From Gimesia aquarii (GTDB lineage: Bacteria > Planctomycetota > Planctomycetia > Planctomycetales > Planctomycetaceae): DNA of 64,000 bases. Of this stretch, positions 19,856-30,190 are shown one piece after another (within the stretch, counting starts at the first letter, position 1; each line of letters begins with the position of its first letter). The position numbers were made by a program, and so were the translations under genes. The stretch is taken from positions 4,353,800-4,417,799 of the forward strand of contig NZ_CP037920.1 of assembly GCF_007748195.1 (NCBI RefSeq), written 5' to 3'. Below the pieces are notes generated by a model that ran no database searches, was not told the DNA's origin, and saw only the letters and a program-made list of their open reading frames with translations.

Positions 19856-21502
19856 TTACGAACGTGGGATGAGTGTCGCCTCGGATTTTGTTTTCTGTTC
19901 TTCGGTATTCTTGCGCAGCTGTTTCAAAGCAGCATTGAGTATGGGGTCCTGGGTTTTTGTAAATTCATCATGCGTTGCCTTCACTTTGACATCAGGCTGA
20001 ACACCTACAGAATCGATCGGCTTTGCGTTCACATCAAGGGCGATCCAACGCGGTAGATTCACAATGATGCCCGCACCTGCGTTGAGCTGCCGGGGATTTC
20101 CACTGGATCCGGCTGTCCGATCCCCCATGGTTGTTACGTTAGGACATTGTGCCAGCATCAGCACAAATGCCTCAGCGGAACTCATCGTTTTCTCACCTTG
20201 TAAAACAATAACAGGCCCACGGTAATACCAATTCTGATTCGGTGCGAAGGTGCGTTTCTGTCTGGTTCCTAAGTCGCTTTGCTGATCACCATTTCGATAC
20301 TGATGCATCGCATAAACTCTGGGACGATCGACAAAGAAGCCTGCCAGCTTCGCGCCTAAAGGCTCTGATCCACCACCATTGGCGCGCAGATCTAAAATCA
20401 GGCCTCTCGTTCCCTTCATTTCTTTCAGAACCGTTTCGAAATCCTTGAAGAGTGACTCATTTACCAGATTATCAACTGCGATATAGCCAATACCGTCTTT
20501 AGTCTGTCCCCATCTCAGTCCCTTTCTACGATCGAATGAACCTAAGAGATGCGCGGCTGCGGCGGGACTGGCATTAAAGAATCGCTCGCGGTTAAAGCCT
20601 TGGGCATAGTTACCATCCACTTTCACATAAACATGCAGATCTTTTAAATGTTTGAGCATTTCATTGAGAATCTGAGCCAGTTCACGATTGCTCTTTGCTT
20701 TCGTTGCAAGTGGCCGGTATTTCTTCCGCAGGCTCTTCCAGTCAACATCTGGCTTGATCAGGAACATGGCATACTCGCGATCAAATGCGTTCCATACTGT
20801 GTCGAAAATCTCTAATGCCCCACCATCCTTCAATGGGGTCGCGACGGGGAGTGTCCGCTGCCGAAACGCATCAACATATTTCACCTCATTTTTTCCCGTA
20901 TCGATCACATAGAATCGTCGCGAACCTTCTTTGGTTTCCAGATCGAAAATAATCGATTCTCTGAGTGGGATCACTGGTCTCCCTTTGTTGTGCCAGCTTG
21001 ATCGCATCTTAAAATTCGCTAGTACTTTTGCCTGTTCAACGAGGGTCACATCACCTTGTTCCCCAACAGTATCAGATGGAAACAGGTTTCCAACAAGTGC
21101 CGGATGAAAACGCATCCATATGCTTGTGATATGCTCCCCCTTACCAGCACCAGCCGACAGAACATCGCCTGGCTTATCGGGAAATACAGCAGCCCAAAGT
21201 ACGTTCGTGCCGTGACATCCAAAAACAACCTGCGAGGTCCCCAGCTTGATTTCAAAATCGTCCGCCAGTTTGTAGTGAAAGGATTTCAGACTCCAAACAT
21301 CCTGTTGACCTGAAGTCCAGTTATAGGCACGGAATTGCTTCGAATAATCTAGATTCGCGGTGTATTTCTTACCAAGATCTTCGGCTACGGCAGTTACCGT
21401 TAAGAAGGTCAGTAATAATCCGAAAATCGAAAGATATTTCAGAGATCGCCAGACCAGTTGCAGGCTGAGAGCGCTTGTCACCATGAAACCACATCCTCGC
21501 AA
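19856..21502 (-). CDS. S41 family C-terminal-processing-type peptidase, secreted
   Basis: A 548-residue exported protein with an N-terminal signal or anchor (YLSIFGLLLTFLTVTAVAE). Residues about 40-230 form a novel N-terminal domain. The S41 core follows: GLILDLRANGGGSEPLG is the oxyanion region, EKTMSSAEAFVLML carries the likely catalytic Ser, and GDRTAGSSGNPR matches the conserved S41 end motif. No PDZ domain is obvious, unlike CtpA. It may trim or degrade envelope proteins. An in-frame ATG at 21484 is another possible start. Convergent with the preceding gene. Confidence 0.75.
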   Translation of the reverse strand: MRGCGFMVTSALSLQLVWRSLKYLSIFGLLLTFLTVTAVAEDLGKKYTANLDYSKQFRAYNWTSGQQDVWSLKSFHYKLADDFEIKLGTSQVVFGCHGTNVLWAAVFPDKPGDVLSAGAGKGEHITSIWMRFHPALVGNLFPSDTVGEQGDVTLVEQAKVLANFKMRSSWHNKGRPVIPLRESIIFDLETKEGSRRFYVIDTGKNEVKYVDAFRQRTLPVATPLKDGGALEIFDTVWNAFDREYAMFLIKPDVDWKSLRKKYRPLATKAKSNRELAQILNEMLKHLKDLHVYVKVDGNYAQGFNRERFFNASPAAAAHLLGSFDRRKGLRWGQTKDGIGYIAVDNLVNESLFKDFETVLKEMKGTRGLILDLRANGGGSEPLGAKLAGFFVDRPRVYAMHQYRNGDQQSDLGTRQKRTFAPNQNWYYRGPVIVLQGEKTMSSAEAFVLMLAQCPNVTTMGDRTAGSSGNPRQLNAGAGIIVNLPRWIALDVNAKPIDSVGVQPDVKVKATHDEFTKTQDPILNAALKQLRKNTEEQKTKSEATLIPRS

Positions 21503-21617
21503 CAGAAAATTGAATATTCACTATCAGATCTTCCCGATGGTATCCTCTTCGCTAGAGCATTACCAATCTTGAGAAAAAAGAAGGATCTTTATCAAGCCCG
21601 GTTTCCTCACTCCTCTC

Positions 21618-24600
21618 TCAAGGACTCTGAATTTCTACTCCTGCCGGTAACTTCACCTGCGAATTACCAGCAAGATAGGCAATCAAATCTGCCAGTTGCT
21701 GATTGCTCAGCTTTTCCAATTGTCCCTCTGGCATGAGTGAGAGATTTGACTGAGTCATCTCCTCAATCTGTTGCCGATCGAATACGAATTGTTCGTTCTG
21801 TGTTTGCAAGGTCAATTGTTGATCTGTCTTTCTGACTACAGTACCGTTCAACACGCGACCATCTTCCAAAGCAAGCACCACCATCTCATAGCCTTTGGGA
21901 ATCAGGGCAGAAGGATCAACCATGTTTTCTAACAGATAATCCATATTCGTCCGGTTGGCACCCGTCAGATCTGGACCAATTGTGCCCCCGTTTCCGAAGA
22001 GACGATGACATTTCGCACACGTTTTTTCGTACAAGGCCCGTCCCTTTGTGCGATCTGCCTGCTGCAATCGCTCTACGGTTAATAGAGTTTTATAATTTTC
22101 AATTTGTGCGCGTTTCTTTTCGGGAGTCTCTCGGGTCTGTCCCCAGACCTGATTCAATTTGTCGACAACTTCCTTATTGCGAAAGTTGCGTAGCTGTCGC
22201 ACATGGAATGCTGAGACATCCTCTTGAGGGATCTGTTTTTTATCGATGGCAGTCAGCAAAAGCAGCACGTATTCTTTTCGGCTGCAAACTGTGTCCAATA
22301 GTGCCTCACGGCCTTCCTTTTTAATCCCTCGATAACGTGTCAGCATGCGCTGAATCGTCAGCGGATCATAAAACTTCGACAAACCACGAATTGCCAATGC
22401 CTGCAACTCCGTGACATTCACTGACTGCTGGATGACAGGTAATAAATCTTTATCCTGCGAACTGTTTAACAAGGTCTCTAAAGCCTGATATCGACTTTTC
22501 ATGGAACGATTCGAATCGACGGCAATCTTCTTGAGGACATCCATTGTCTGGCCATCACCGAAAATGACAGACAACTCTGTAACGAGCGCCTGTAAATCCT
22601 GGGAGTCTGTTTTTGAGACCTGTTGTTTTAAAGTCTGCCAATTTTCTGGTGCCTGCGCTTTGAGTCGTCCTTGCAGTGCGGCCTGAATTCCAGTCAACAG
22701 ATCCTGTTGGGCAACGGGATCCTTGCTATTAATGGTCAGTTGAACCAGCTTCCTGACATATTCGGGATGCTGATCGATGTCTTCCGTCAATCGACGCGCT
22801 ACCAGTTGACGAATCAAAGGGCGGGTGGAATGATTGAGAAACTGTAATGCGGAATCACTTGCACTCATCACCGATGGTTCGATTCCATACCAGAGCATCA
22901 GCGTGAAATTACGATCTGCTGTCTCTTGATGATTCTGATCGAGACCCGCGGCGATCTCCCAGCAATCCTGGGGAGAGAGAGACTGTAAAGCTGATGCGAG
23001 ATAGAGCCTTACTAAACCAGAAGATTCCTGTTTTGCCAACTTCGCAAAACGTTTGACTGCTGCGGGAGATATTTTTTGATCATCTACCAGTAACCGAATT
23101 GCCCAGAGCCGTACGTGCTCATCAGGGTCGTTCAACTGTTGTTCCAGCCAGAAATCATTCACTTGATTCATGCAATATAAAGCCCACATTGCTCGCAGCC
23201 GCCGGGAAACCTCTTTTGATGTCTTATAAATCTTCAATAACTCTGCCTTAGGCTGGCTCCAACTCGCGACGGTCCCAGCGCGCTCAGTTAAAATTCTTCG
23301 CGCATGCCTGACATACCAGTCATTCGGATGCAGTTGCAGTTTGACCAATTCGCTATTCGAGAGTTGATTCAGATCAAGCTGCTTCGGTGGAGTCACATCC
23401 CCATAGGAAATCTTATAGATGCGGCCGCTGGTGCGGTGCACACCATCATGATCATGGCACTCTCCCAAGTCGGCCCAGTCAGTCAGATAAACACTGCCAT
23501 CAGGACCATATTTAAGTTCGATGCCCCGAAACCAGTCTGACCCGGTTAACAGAAAATCGGGACGATGAGTGCCGACGTAACCGGAGCCTTCGCGCTCCAG
23601 CGCATCATTGTTAACACGGTGCCCGTGTGTGTTACACATGAAGATGGAGTTACGATATTTCTGTGGCCAGTTATCTCCCAAATAAATCATGCCACCACAG
23701 TGGCTATGGCCGCCACCCAGCTTACCGTGAACTCCGGAGGTATCTCGCGAATCGGTCCATTTGCCTGAGGAACTATCCCAATGGTCGTGGTCGGCACACT
23801 TCGTCATTAATTCATAAACGTACGTATTAGGATCGCTGCCATGACCCGACATCCGAATATAGTGAGAACCGGGAATCATATGCCATAAATGACCATTCAC
23901 ATTATTCGTGAAAAACATCTGCCCATATTCATCATAATCAAAACCCCAAGGGTTTGTGGTTCCGGAACTGACCTCTTCCACAGTTTTGCGAACCGGATGA
24001 AAGCGCCAGATACCCGCATGAATCAGGGTTCTTCGAGAAGGGTCGGTTTCGGGAGTTCCCACCAGCGAGGTATAGGTAATTCCGTGTCGCCCATACAACC
24101 AGCCATCAGGCCCCCACGTCAGACCGCTGACAATATTATGCCTGACCTGCTTATAGTTCCAACCATCGAGTAACACTTGAGGCTTCCCATCAGGTACATC
24201 ATCGTGGTTTTTATCCTCGAAATAGAGGAGTTCACCGCGACATAACGCCCAGACTCCATGGGAACCGACGGTGAGACTCGTAAGAGGTCCTGGTCCTTTC
24301 CAGAAAACTTTTCGCCGATCCTGTTTTCCATCGCCGTTGGTATCTTCCAGAATGATAATTCGATCGAAGAACTGGTCCTGATACTTACCGTGTGCTTCGT
24401 AACTGAAACATTCTGCAACCCACACGCGTCCACGGTCATCAATATCAAAACCGATGGGTTGATGCACGTCAGGTTCACTGGCAAACAGCGTAACCTTGAA
24501 GCCATCGGGAACGGTCATATTCTTAACGGTTTGCTCAGGAGAGGTCGCGATGTCTTTGGGATCTTGCGTATTTTTGATCGGAAATTCATCAGCAGAGAGT

Positions 24601-24674
24601 GAAAGTTGAATACCGGACAAAAGCAAACATGCAAGAAGAGAGGCATAGCATCGGTGTGGGTCGTTGAAGCGCAT
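21618..24674 (-). CDS. PVC-type membrane-bound dehydrogenase: propeller, HEAT, cytochrome c
   Basis: A 1018-residue exported protein of the planctomycete-type large dehydrogenase family. A signal peptide (CYASLLACLLLSGIQLSLS) is followed by a sorbosone/glucose-dehydrogenase-like beta-propeller to about residue 430 (PIGFDIDDRGRVWVAECF, DGSVYLTDWADLGECHD), then HEAT-like repeats to about 860, and a C-terminal haem domain with CAKCHRLFGNGGTIGPDLTG and a DVVQ-like linker to the end. The expected role is periplasmic oxidation of a sugar or alcohol with electron transfer through the c-haem. Substrate unknown. ATG 24674 preferred over the adjacent TTG; AAAGGTG lies upstream. Confidence 0.85.
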   Translation of the reverse strand: MRFNDPHRCYASLLACLLLSGIQLSLSADEFPIKNTQDPKDIATSPEQTVKNMTVPDGFKVTLFASEPDVHQPIGFDIDDRGRVWVAECFSYEAHGKYQDQFFDRIIILEDTNGDGKQDRRKVFWKGPGPLTSLTVGSHGVWALCRGELLYFEDKNHDDVPDGKPQVLLDGWNYKQVRHNIVSGLTWGPDGWLYGRHGITYTSLVGTPETDPSRRTLIHAGIWRFHPVRKTVEEVSSGTTNPWGFDYDEYGQMFFTNNVNGHLWHMIPGSHYIRMSGHGSDPNTYVYELMTKCADHDHWDSSSGKWTDSRDTSGVHGKLGGGHSHCGGMIYLGDNWPQKYRNSIFMCNTHGHRVNNDALEREGSGYVGTHRPDFLLTGSDWFRGIELKYGPDGSVYLTDWADLGECHDHDGVHRTSGRIYKISYGDVTPPKQLDLNQLSNSELVKLQLHPNDWYVRHARRILTERAGTVASWSQPKAELLKIYKTSKEVSRRLRAMWALYCMNQVNDFWLEQQLNDPDEHVRLWAIRLLVDDQKISPAAVKRFAKLAKQESSGLVRLYLASALQSLSPQDCWEIAAGLDQNHQETADRNFTLMLWYGIEPSVMSASDSALQFLNHSTRPLIRQLVARRLTEDIDQHPEYVRKLVQLTINSKDPVAQQDLLTGIQAALQGRLKAQAPENWQTLKQQVSKTDSQDLQALVTELSVIFGDGQTMDVLKKIAVDSNRSMKSRYQALETLLNSSQDKDLLPVIQQSVNVTELQALAIRGLSKFYDPLTIQRMLTRYRGIKKEGREALLDTVCSRKEYVLLLLTAIDKKQIPQEDVSAFHVRQLRNFRNKEVVDKLNQVWGQTRETPEKKRAQIENYKTLLTVERLQQADRTKGRALYEKTCAKCHRLFGNGGTIGPDLTGANRTNMDYLLENMVDPSALIPKGYEMVVLALEDGRVLNGTVVRKTDQQLTLQTQNEQFVFDRQQIEEMTQSNLSLMPEGQLEKLSNQQLADLIAYLAGNSQVKLPAGVEIQSP

Positions 24675-24802
24675 CAATCACCTTTTGTGGCAGGAATGAA
24701 AAGACGAAAATAACGGACTATGATTAATGCTATAGTAGACCGAGGGCAAGGGCAATCAAATCGCAGCGTAGATAGCCAATAAATTCAGACAAATACGGCC
24801 AA

Positions 24803-25798
24803 CTAATTGTCGCTGGCGTCAAACATTTCCCGGAATTTCCCCAACACTTTTGTGACGGCTGAAGTAAGCGGGCCGTTTAACATCGCTCCAGAAGCTTGTC
24901 GATGTCCGCCCCCTCCAAATGATTCGGCGATTTTGGAAATATCCCAAGTGGTGCGGCTTCGAAAACTGATTTTCACCTGACGACTGCGTTGCTCAACGGC
25001 AATAAAAGCGGCCTGAGTTCCTGCTAACGTGAGGCAATAGTTAACTAATCCCTCTGTATCCACCGGTGTGGTTCCGGTTTCGCTGAAGTCTTCACAACTG
25101 ACAACCGTATAAGCCAGCAAGCCATCAAAATCGGTTTGCACTTTACCAAGCACTCGCCCCATCAGTTTTAATTGAGGTAAACTATTCTGCTCATAAAGTA
25201 GTTCATAAATCTGATGCGGCTCAGCCCCGGCGGAAATCAGATCGCTGACGATTTGCATGGTATAACTGGTAGTCGAAGGAAAACGGAACCAGCCGGTATC
25301 TGTCGCAATCGCCGCATAAATCAGGGTCGCAATCTCGGGAGTCAGCGTACACTTCAGAGCTTTGCCCAAATCATAAATCAGACAGCCTGTGGCAGGGGAG
25401 TTGATATCCTTAAATTCCTCGGCGCCCATTGTATCGGAACTGACATGATGATCGATCACCACTTTTTTTGATTCAGTTTTGCGATAAAAATTCGCCAGAC
25501 CCGGTAATTGTGACCAGGCACTGGTGTCGAGAATCATGTGCAATTCAGCCCATTCGAAATCTTCGGCAGTCACACCATCACCGACATAACGTACTTCGTG
25601 TTCTCCGATCAGAAATTCCAGACTCTGGGGGTGCACCGAGGGATTGATAATCCGTACTTCTTTCCCCAATTGCTTGAGAAAACCAGCCAATGCTAATTCT
25701 GACCCCAGAGCGTCTGCATCAGGTCGGACATGACAGGAAAGGAGAATTTTCTGATGCGTTTCGATTAGTTCACAAAGGGGACTCCAGTTAATGCTCAT
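24803..25798 (-). CDS. DHH-family phosphoesterase (NrnA-like)
   Basis: A 331-residue DHH-DHHA1 protein. The metal-binding motifs are RPDADALGSELAL near residue 23, LDTSAW, and VIDHHVS (the DHH motif) near residue 118. The C-terminal DHHA1 domain ends with FGGGGHRQASGA, the typical glycine-rich RNA-binding loop. NrnA enzymes degrade short oligoribonucleotides and also dephosphorylate pAp; the match is by domain pattern, and which activity dominates here is not visible. ribF lies just upstream on the same strand with a 75-bp gap; in many bacteria rbfA, truB, nrnA and ribF are neighbours. Confidence 0.85.
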   Translation of the reverse strand: MSINWSPLCELIETHQKILLSCHVRPDADALGSELALAGFLKQLGKEVRIINPSVHPQSLEFLIGEHEVRYVGDGVTAEDFEWAELHMILDTSAWSQLPGLANFYRKTESKKVVIDHHVSSDTMGAEEFKDINSPATGCLIYDLGKALKCTLTPEIATLIYAAIATDTGWFRFPSTTSYTMQIVSDLISAGAEPHQIYELLYEQNSLPQLKLMGRVLGKVQTDFDGLLAYTVVSCEDFSETGTTPVDTEGLVNYCLTLAGTQAAFIAVEQRSRQVKISFRSRTTWDISKIAESFGGGGHRQASGAMLNGPLTSAVTKVLGKFREMFDASDN

Positions 25799-25873
25799 TC
25801 ATGATTCCTGCTCAGATTGTTCCTGCGATTTTTTATTTCTGGTTCCGCTTTGTATTGAGTTCATCTTAGAGGA

Positions 25874-26809
25874 TTATTGAGCAGGCTTCCATTGATGGGC
25901 TTGTTTTTTTGCTGTTTCAACATCAATCGCCAATTGTGATTTGAGCGTTTCGACGTCAGAAAAGGTTTCCGTTTCCCTCAGCTTCTCCAGAAATTCGACC
26001 TTGAGATTTTGATCATAGATCTCTTCTGAAAAACCAATCAAATAGACTTCTACCTTCTTCTCAGACTTCTCGAATGTCGGATTCGTGCCAATATGAATCG
26101 CCGCGGGATAGCGATCTTCTCCTACAATTCCAAACCCGCAATAAACTCCCTCTCCAGGAAGCAAGGTTGATACCTCAGACAGGTTAGCGGTCGGAAAACC
26201 TAAAAGTCTTCCCCGTTCCTCACCATGAATCACTCTCCCGTTTACCTGATAAAGTCGGCCCAGCATTTCGGTTGCCAGCGTGAGATTCCCCGACTGAATT
26301 GCGTTACGAACTTCGGAAGAAGAAATCATCCGTCCATCACATACATCAGGTTCAACCACTTCGAAAGAGAGATCCGCACGCGCACATAATTGCTGTAGCA
26401 AGCTCACATCCCCGGATCGATCTTTACCGAAATAAAAGTTGGGACCTTCCACCAAGCCCTTTGCTTTTAATTGATCAATTAAAACCTGTTGAAAGAACTC
26501 TTCCGGACTGAGGCTGAGCAAAGCATGATCAGTGGGGTAGGCAATGACAAAATCGACCCCCAGGCTCTGCAAGATTGCAGCACGCTCTTCGATTCCCATT
26601 AATTCGGGTGGTGCAAATTCAGGTCTGAGAAGATCGATCGGATGCGGATCAAATGTAAAGACGATTGCAGGCAGATTTTGAGCGCGCGCCTGTTGGATCA
26701 GTGTTTGAATGATCAATTGGTGCCCTCGATGCACACCATCAAAATTACCAATTGAGAGTATTCCCCCCAGACAGGCATCGAAACCGTTTAATCCTCGTAT
26801 TAACACCAC
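25874..26809 (-). CDS. ribF: bifunctional riboflavin kinase/FAD synthetase
   Basis: Makes FMN from riboflavin and FAD from FMN (311 aa). The N-terminal nucleotidyltransferase has IGNFDGVHRGHQ and later YFGKDRSGD with ISSSEVRNAI. The C-terminal flavokinase domain shows VNGRVIHGEERGRLLGFPTAN, GVYCG and the Glu-containing VEVYLIGFSEEIYDQ. Length is normal. The start is a GTG at 26809 as far as I can judge; no strong ribosome site is visible. Same strand as the NrnA-like gene. Confidence 0.95.
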   Translation of the reverse strand: MVLIRGLNGFDACLGGILSIGNFDGVHRGHQLIIQTLIQQARAQNLPAIVFTFDPHPIDLLRPEFAPPELMGIEERAAILQSLGVDFVIAYPTDHALLSLSPEEFFQQVLIDQLKAKGLVEGPNFYFGKDRSGDVSLLQQLCARADLSFEVVEPDVCDGRMISSSEVRNAIQSGNLTLATEMLGRLYQVNGRVIHGEERGRLLGFPTANLSEVSTLLPGEGVYCGFGIVGEDRYPAAIHIGTNPTFEKSEKKVEVYLIGFSEEIYDQNLKVEFLEKLRETETFSDVETLKSQLAIDVETAKKQAHQWKPAQ

Positions 26810-27081
26810 TTAACCCAACAATATCTTGTCTTTATTTAGAAATTCATGCTGACTGGAAATCATATCTGGCAGTTTCTATTGAATCGACAACAATTCAGAA
26901 AATGTAGAGTCTTAAGTACCATCTGGTCTTCATTATTGCTACTATTATTGACAGAGGAAGTCATTTCCTCCATACCCGCTTCGCATCAGTGAGAATTCAC
27001 CTGAAACAGTGAAAGCAAACAATATCGTCCTGATGCCCTCCAGTAGCACACCCACTTTATTAAATAACGGGAGATAACGAA

Positions 27082-28578
27082 ATGGACCACAACCCTCTCA
27101 ATCGCCGAGATTTCCTGAAAACTTCGGGAACCACAGCCGTCGCCGCCAGTACCATCGCCGGATTGGCAACCGCACCTGCATTCGGAGCCGCCAACAGTAA
27201 CGAAGCTATTCGCATTGGATTTATTGGTCCCGGTGGACGTGGGTTTGGCGCACATGTGAAGAAGCTGGTCCAGTTAAAGAAGGACGGCATGAACATTGAC
27301 CTGGTCGCTGTTTCTGATGTCTATTCAGAACACCGCGATCGCACAGCCAACTACATCAAAAAGGAGCTGGGCAATGATGTGAATGCCTATGTCGATTATC
27401 GCGACATGCTCGAAAAAGAAAAGCTGGATGCGGTGGCGATTGGAACTCCCGACCACTGGCACGCCAAGCAGACCATCGATGCCATGAACGCCGGCCTCAA
27501 CGTCTATTGTGAAAAACCAATGACGAAGAAAGTCGAAGAAGCACTGGCTGTCGTTGATACCTGGAAAAAGACAGGCAAGATCATGCAGGTTGGTGTGCAG
27601 TCCACCAGTCTTCCCGTTTGGGATGATGTCCGGGCACGACTCCAGGACGGGCAGCTCGGTAAAGTATTACAGTTCCAGACCGAATACTTCCGCAACTCAT
27701 CCATGGGTCAGTGGCGGTACTACGCTCTGAAAAAAGAGATGAATCCGAAAAACATTAATTGGGATCTCTGGCTTGGTACGAAAGACGGATTGGCCGAACA
27801 TCAACCGTTTGACCGCGCTGTCTATGCTCAATGGCGTCGTTTCTGGCCTTTCGGATCGGGCATGTATACCGACCTTTTCGTTCACAGAACCACGGCGATG
27901 TTAAAAGCCACCGGACTGAGATTTCCTGGCCGCGTTGTCGGAGCAGGGGGGCTCTTCCTGGAATATGATGGAAGAGATGTGCCTGATGTCGCTACAGTGG
28001 CAGCCGACTTCAACGAAGGTGTCCAGGGGCTGATCAACGCCACCATGTGTAATCAGGAGACCCGCATTCAGCAGGTCATTCGTGGCCATCATGGTTCGTT
28101 TGTCTTTGGAAACGGCGAAGGATTCGACGGGTACGATTTCGTTCCTGAACGACCACAAGTCACACGAGACAGTTCGTTGAAAAAACAACGTATCGATGTC
28201 GCACAGGTCAAAGACACCACCTATAACCACTTCAAAAACTGGATTGAAGCGATGGAGGCGAATGACCAAAGTAAGTGTAACAATCCCCCCGATCTTGGAG
28301 CAGCCGCGATTGCGATTGTTAACCTGGGCTCCAGCAGTTATCGCGACGGGAAAGTGTTCCACTTCGATCCCGATTCACGCAAGATTTCCGATGGCGATGG
28401 AAGCTGGGCGAAAAAATGGGAAGCCATGTCAAAAGCACGGCAAAAGCCAAAACACATTCCCGGCTGGAAAGCCGGCGATAAAGGAAGCCTTTTGGAAGAG
28501 CCCAAATACATGGCACTTGCAGGTCCGTGGATCGATGGCAAACCACCTAAAGCGGACCCCAACTCCAACGCGGGTTAA
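27082..28578 (+). CDS. Gfo/Idh/MocA family oxidoreductase with Tat signal
   Basis: A 498-residue NAD(P)-dependent sugar-type oxidoreductase. The N-terminus is a twin-arginine leader (NRRDFLKTSG, Ala-rich h-region ending APAFGA), so it is exported folded. The Rossmann domain follows with IRIGFIGPGGRG, then AIGTPDHWHAKQ and NVYCEKPMTK, which carries the conserved EKP lysine. The C-terminal domain contains WDLWLGT and WRRFWPFGSGMYTDL. Planctomycete genomes carry many such Tat-exported copies. Substrate unknown. GGGAG lies upstream of the ATG. The following PmoA-like gene suggests a shared sugar-processing role, although a terminator lies between them. Confidence 0.9.
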   Translation: MDHNPLNRRDFLKTSGTTAVAASTIAGLATAPAFGAANSNEAIRIGFIGPGGRGFGAHVKKLVQLKKDGMNIDLVAVSDVYSEHRDRTANYIKKELGNDVNAYVDYRDMLEKEKLDAVAIGTPDHWHAKQTIDAMNAGLNVYCEKPMTKKVEEALAVVDTWKKTGKIMQVGVQSTSLPVWDDVRARLQDGQLGKVLQFQTEYFRNSSMGQWRYYALKKEMNPKNINWDLWLGTKDGLAEHQPFDRAVYAQWRRFWPFGSGMYTDLFVHRTTAMLKATGLRFPGRVVGAGGLFLEYDGRDVPDVATVAADFNEGVQGLINATMCNQETRIQQVIRGHHGSFVFGNGEGFDGYDFVPERPQVTRDSSLKKQRIDVAQVKDTTYNHFKNWIEAMEANDQSKCNNPPDLGAAAIAIVNLGSSSYRDGKVFHFDPDSRKISDGDGSWAKKWEAMSKARQKPKHIPGWKAGDKGSLLEEPKYMALAGPWIDGKPPKADPNSNAG

Positions 28579-28597
28579 TTCTCTCGCTTGATTCTTC

Positions 28598-28634
28598 AAT
28601 TCCCGCTTTCCTCACTGGAATGCGGGAATTTTTT
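28598..28634 (+). terminator. Rho-independent terminator after the oxidoreductase gene
   Basis: AATTCCCGC and GCGGGAATT are perfect 9-bp inverted arms followed by T-rich sequence, 20 bp after the stop. It shows that the next gene does not start at the upstream in-frame codon at 28588. Confidence 0.85.
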
Positions 28635-28692
28635 CACGTATAACTTGTTTCAAGTACAATCAAAATTCACCTTTTGTCCTATGGATCTCATC

Positions 28693-29679
28693 ATGAAGCG
28701 TTTTTCTGTCGCTCTTGTAGCGTTGATGGCAATCTTGACTTCCCTTACTTCTGTTAATGCAGGAGAAAAGACTGGTTTTACCTGGAAAGATCACCCCGAG
28801 AAAAAAGTGGCCGATCTCTATTACAACGGAAACCCGGTTCTACAATACGTCTATCCTTACGATGATTCATCGGCAGAAAAAATTCATGATACATACAAAG
28901 TGTTTCATCACGTCTACGGACCCGGTAGCAAAGCGATTATTACCAAAGGCCCCGGTGGAAAATTCACTCATCACCGCGGGCTCTATGTAGGCTGGAATAA
29001 AACATTTTTTGATGGAAAACAACTCGATTTCTGGCACTGCAAGAACGGGGCTCATCTCCGACATGCCGAAATGATTGAAATGGCTGGCGGACCTGACTCG
29101 GGAACCATGACTTCTGAAATTCATTGGAACGATGCCAAAGGCAAACCAGTCATTGAAGAAACCCGTAAAGTCACTGTCACCCCCATCAAAGTCTCGACTT
29201 CAAAAGATCCTGCCTGGCAGATTGACTGGCAGACCACACTCAAGAGTAAACGTGGTGAAATTAAACTCGATGGCGACCGTCAGCATGCCGGTTTTCAGTT
29301 CCGGGCTGCACAAGCAGTTGCCGAAGCCAACAACGCCACTTACGTTCGTCCAGAGGGATTCCCTCAGCAGCCAGCTCCGTTTCAGGTTTCGGACAAAAAA
29401 GATCCCAACGGTCATATCAATCTCGGCTGGTTTGCCATGACCTATGAAATTGATGGCAAACGCTACAATGTCGAATATTTTGAAGATCCCAGTGTTCCCA
29501 AGCCCTCGCGCTATTCGGAACGCCCTTATGGTCGCTTTGGTGCTTTCTTCAATACAAAGTTCGATGAAAGCAAGCCACTGGAAATGAAGTATCGAGTCAT
29601 CGTCAGTGAAGGGAAGACGCCGAGTCAGGCTGAAATCCAAAAGCGTTACGATCAGTTTGTTGCTTACCTCAAAAAATAG
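28693..29679 (+). CDS. secreted PmoA-like family protein (DUF6807-like)
   Basis: A 328-residue exported protein. I place the start at ATG 28693, since the upstream extension runs through a terminator and only here does a signal peptide begin (MKRFSVALVALMAILTSL, cleavage near VNA). An ATG at 28681 is almost as good. The body has HHRGLYVGWNKTFFDG, DFWHC, and later YFEDPSVPKPSRYSERPYG and FGAFF. This matches the planctomycete and Bacteroidetes proteins labelled PmoA-like/DUF6807, a beta-sandwich family often next to Gfo/Idh/MocA genes, as here. The name PmoA is historical; methane oxidation should not be assumed. Confidence 0.75.
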   Translation: MKRFSVALVALMAILTSLTSVNAGEKTGFTWKDHPEKKVADLYYNGNPVLQYVYPYDDSSAEKIHDTYKVFHHVYGPGSKAIITKGPGGKFTHHRGLYVGWNKTFFDGKQLDFWHCKNGAHLRHAEMIEMAGGPDSGTMTSEIHWNDAKGKPVIEETRKVTVTPIKVSTSKDPAWQIDWQTTLKSKRGEIKLDGDRQHAGFQFRAAQAVAEANNATYVRPEGFPQQPAPFQVSDKKDPNGHINLGWFAMTYEIDGKRYNVEYFEDPSVPKPSRYSERPYGRFGAFFNTKFDESKPLEMKYRVIVSEGKTPSQAEIQKRYDQFVAYLKK

Positions 29680-29687
29680 GACTCAGC

Positions 29688-30071
29688 ATGAGTAAACCCA
29701 CCGTCGCTATTATTGGAGCCAGCACGGACCGACAAAAATATGGAAACAAGGCGGTCCGTGCTTATCTGAAGCAGGGCTATGACGTTTACCCGGTCCATCC
29801 CCGGGAAACAACCATTGAGAGTTTACCAGTTTACCCTACTCTGGAAGAAGTGCCTGTCGAAGATCTGGATCGAATCAGCGTTTATGTTCCCCCCGAAATC
29901 GGGATGTCGCTGCTGGAATCAATCCGCGAGAAAGGGGCCAACGAAATCTGGTTCAATCCGGGCAGTGAGAGTCCTGAGCTGCTCGCACGCGCCACTGAAC
30001 TGGGTGTGAATGTCATTCAGGCTTGCAGTATTATGGATATCGGCGAATCGCCTTCTGCAATGCATGAATAA
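29688..30071 (+). CDS. CoA-binding domain protein (YccU-like)
   Basis: A 127-residue single Rossmann-type CoA-binding domain. VAIIGASTDRQKYGNKAVR at the start is the nucleotide-binding loop, followed by YDVYPVHP and a later EIWFNPGSES, as in stand-alone CoA-binding proteins. Function unknown; such proteins may sense acyl-CoA. It starts 8 bp after the PmoA-like stop with AGGA before the ATG, so the two are likely co-transcribed. Confidence 0.85.
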   Translation: MSKPTVAIIGASTDRQKYGNKAVRAYLKQGYDVYPVHPRETTIESLPVYPTLEEVPVEDLDRISVYVPPEIGMSLLESIREKGANEIWFNPGSESPELLARATELGVNVIQACSIMDIGESPSAMHE

Positions 30072-30190
30072 CGCAAAACAGGAATCGCGATTGAGGAAGA
30101 CTACCGGTTTGTATAGAATGGTAGCAGATGATTTGAGATTTTCTTCATAAAACTTCATCGATTCAACTGATTCTCCATAAAGTTCACACC

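Noticed and set aside
29782-29800. Half match to the dif-like site (TTTACCCGGTC)
   Set aside because: It lies inside the CoA-binding gene, codes conserved residues and has no left arm, so it is chance.
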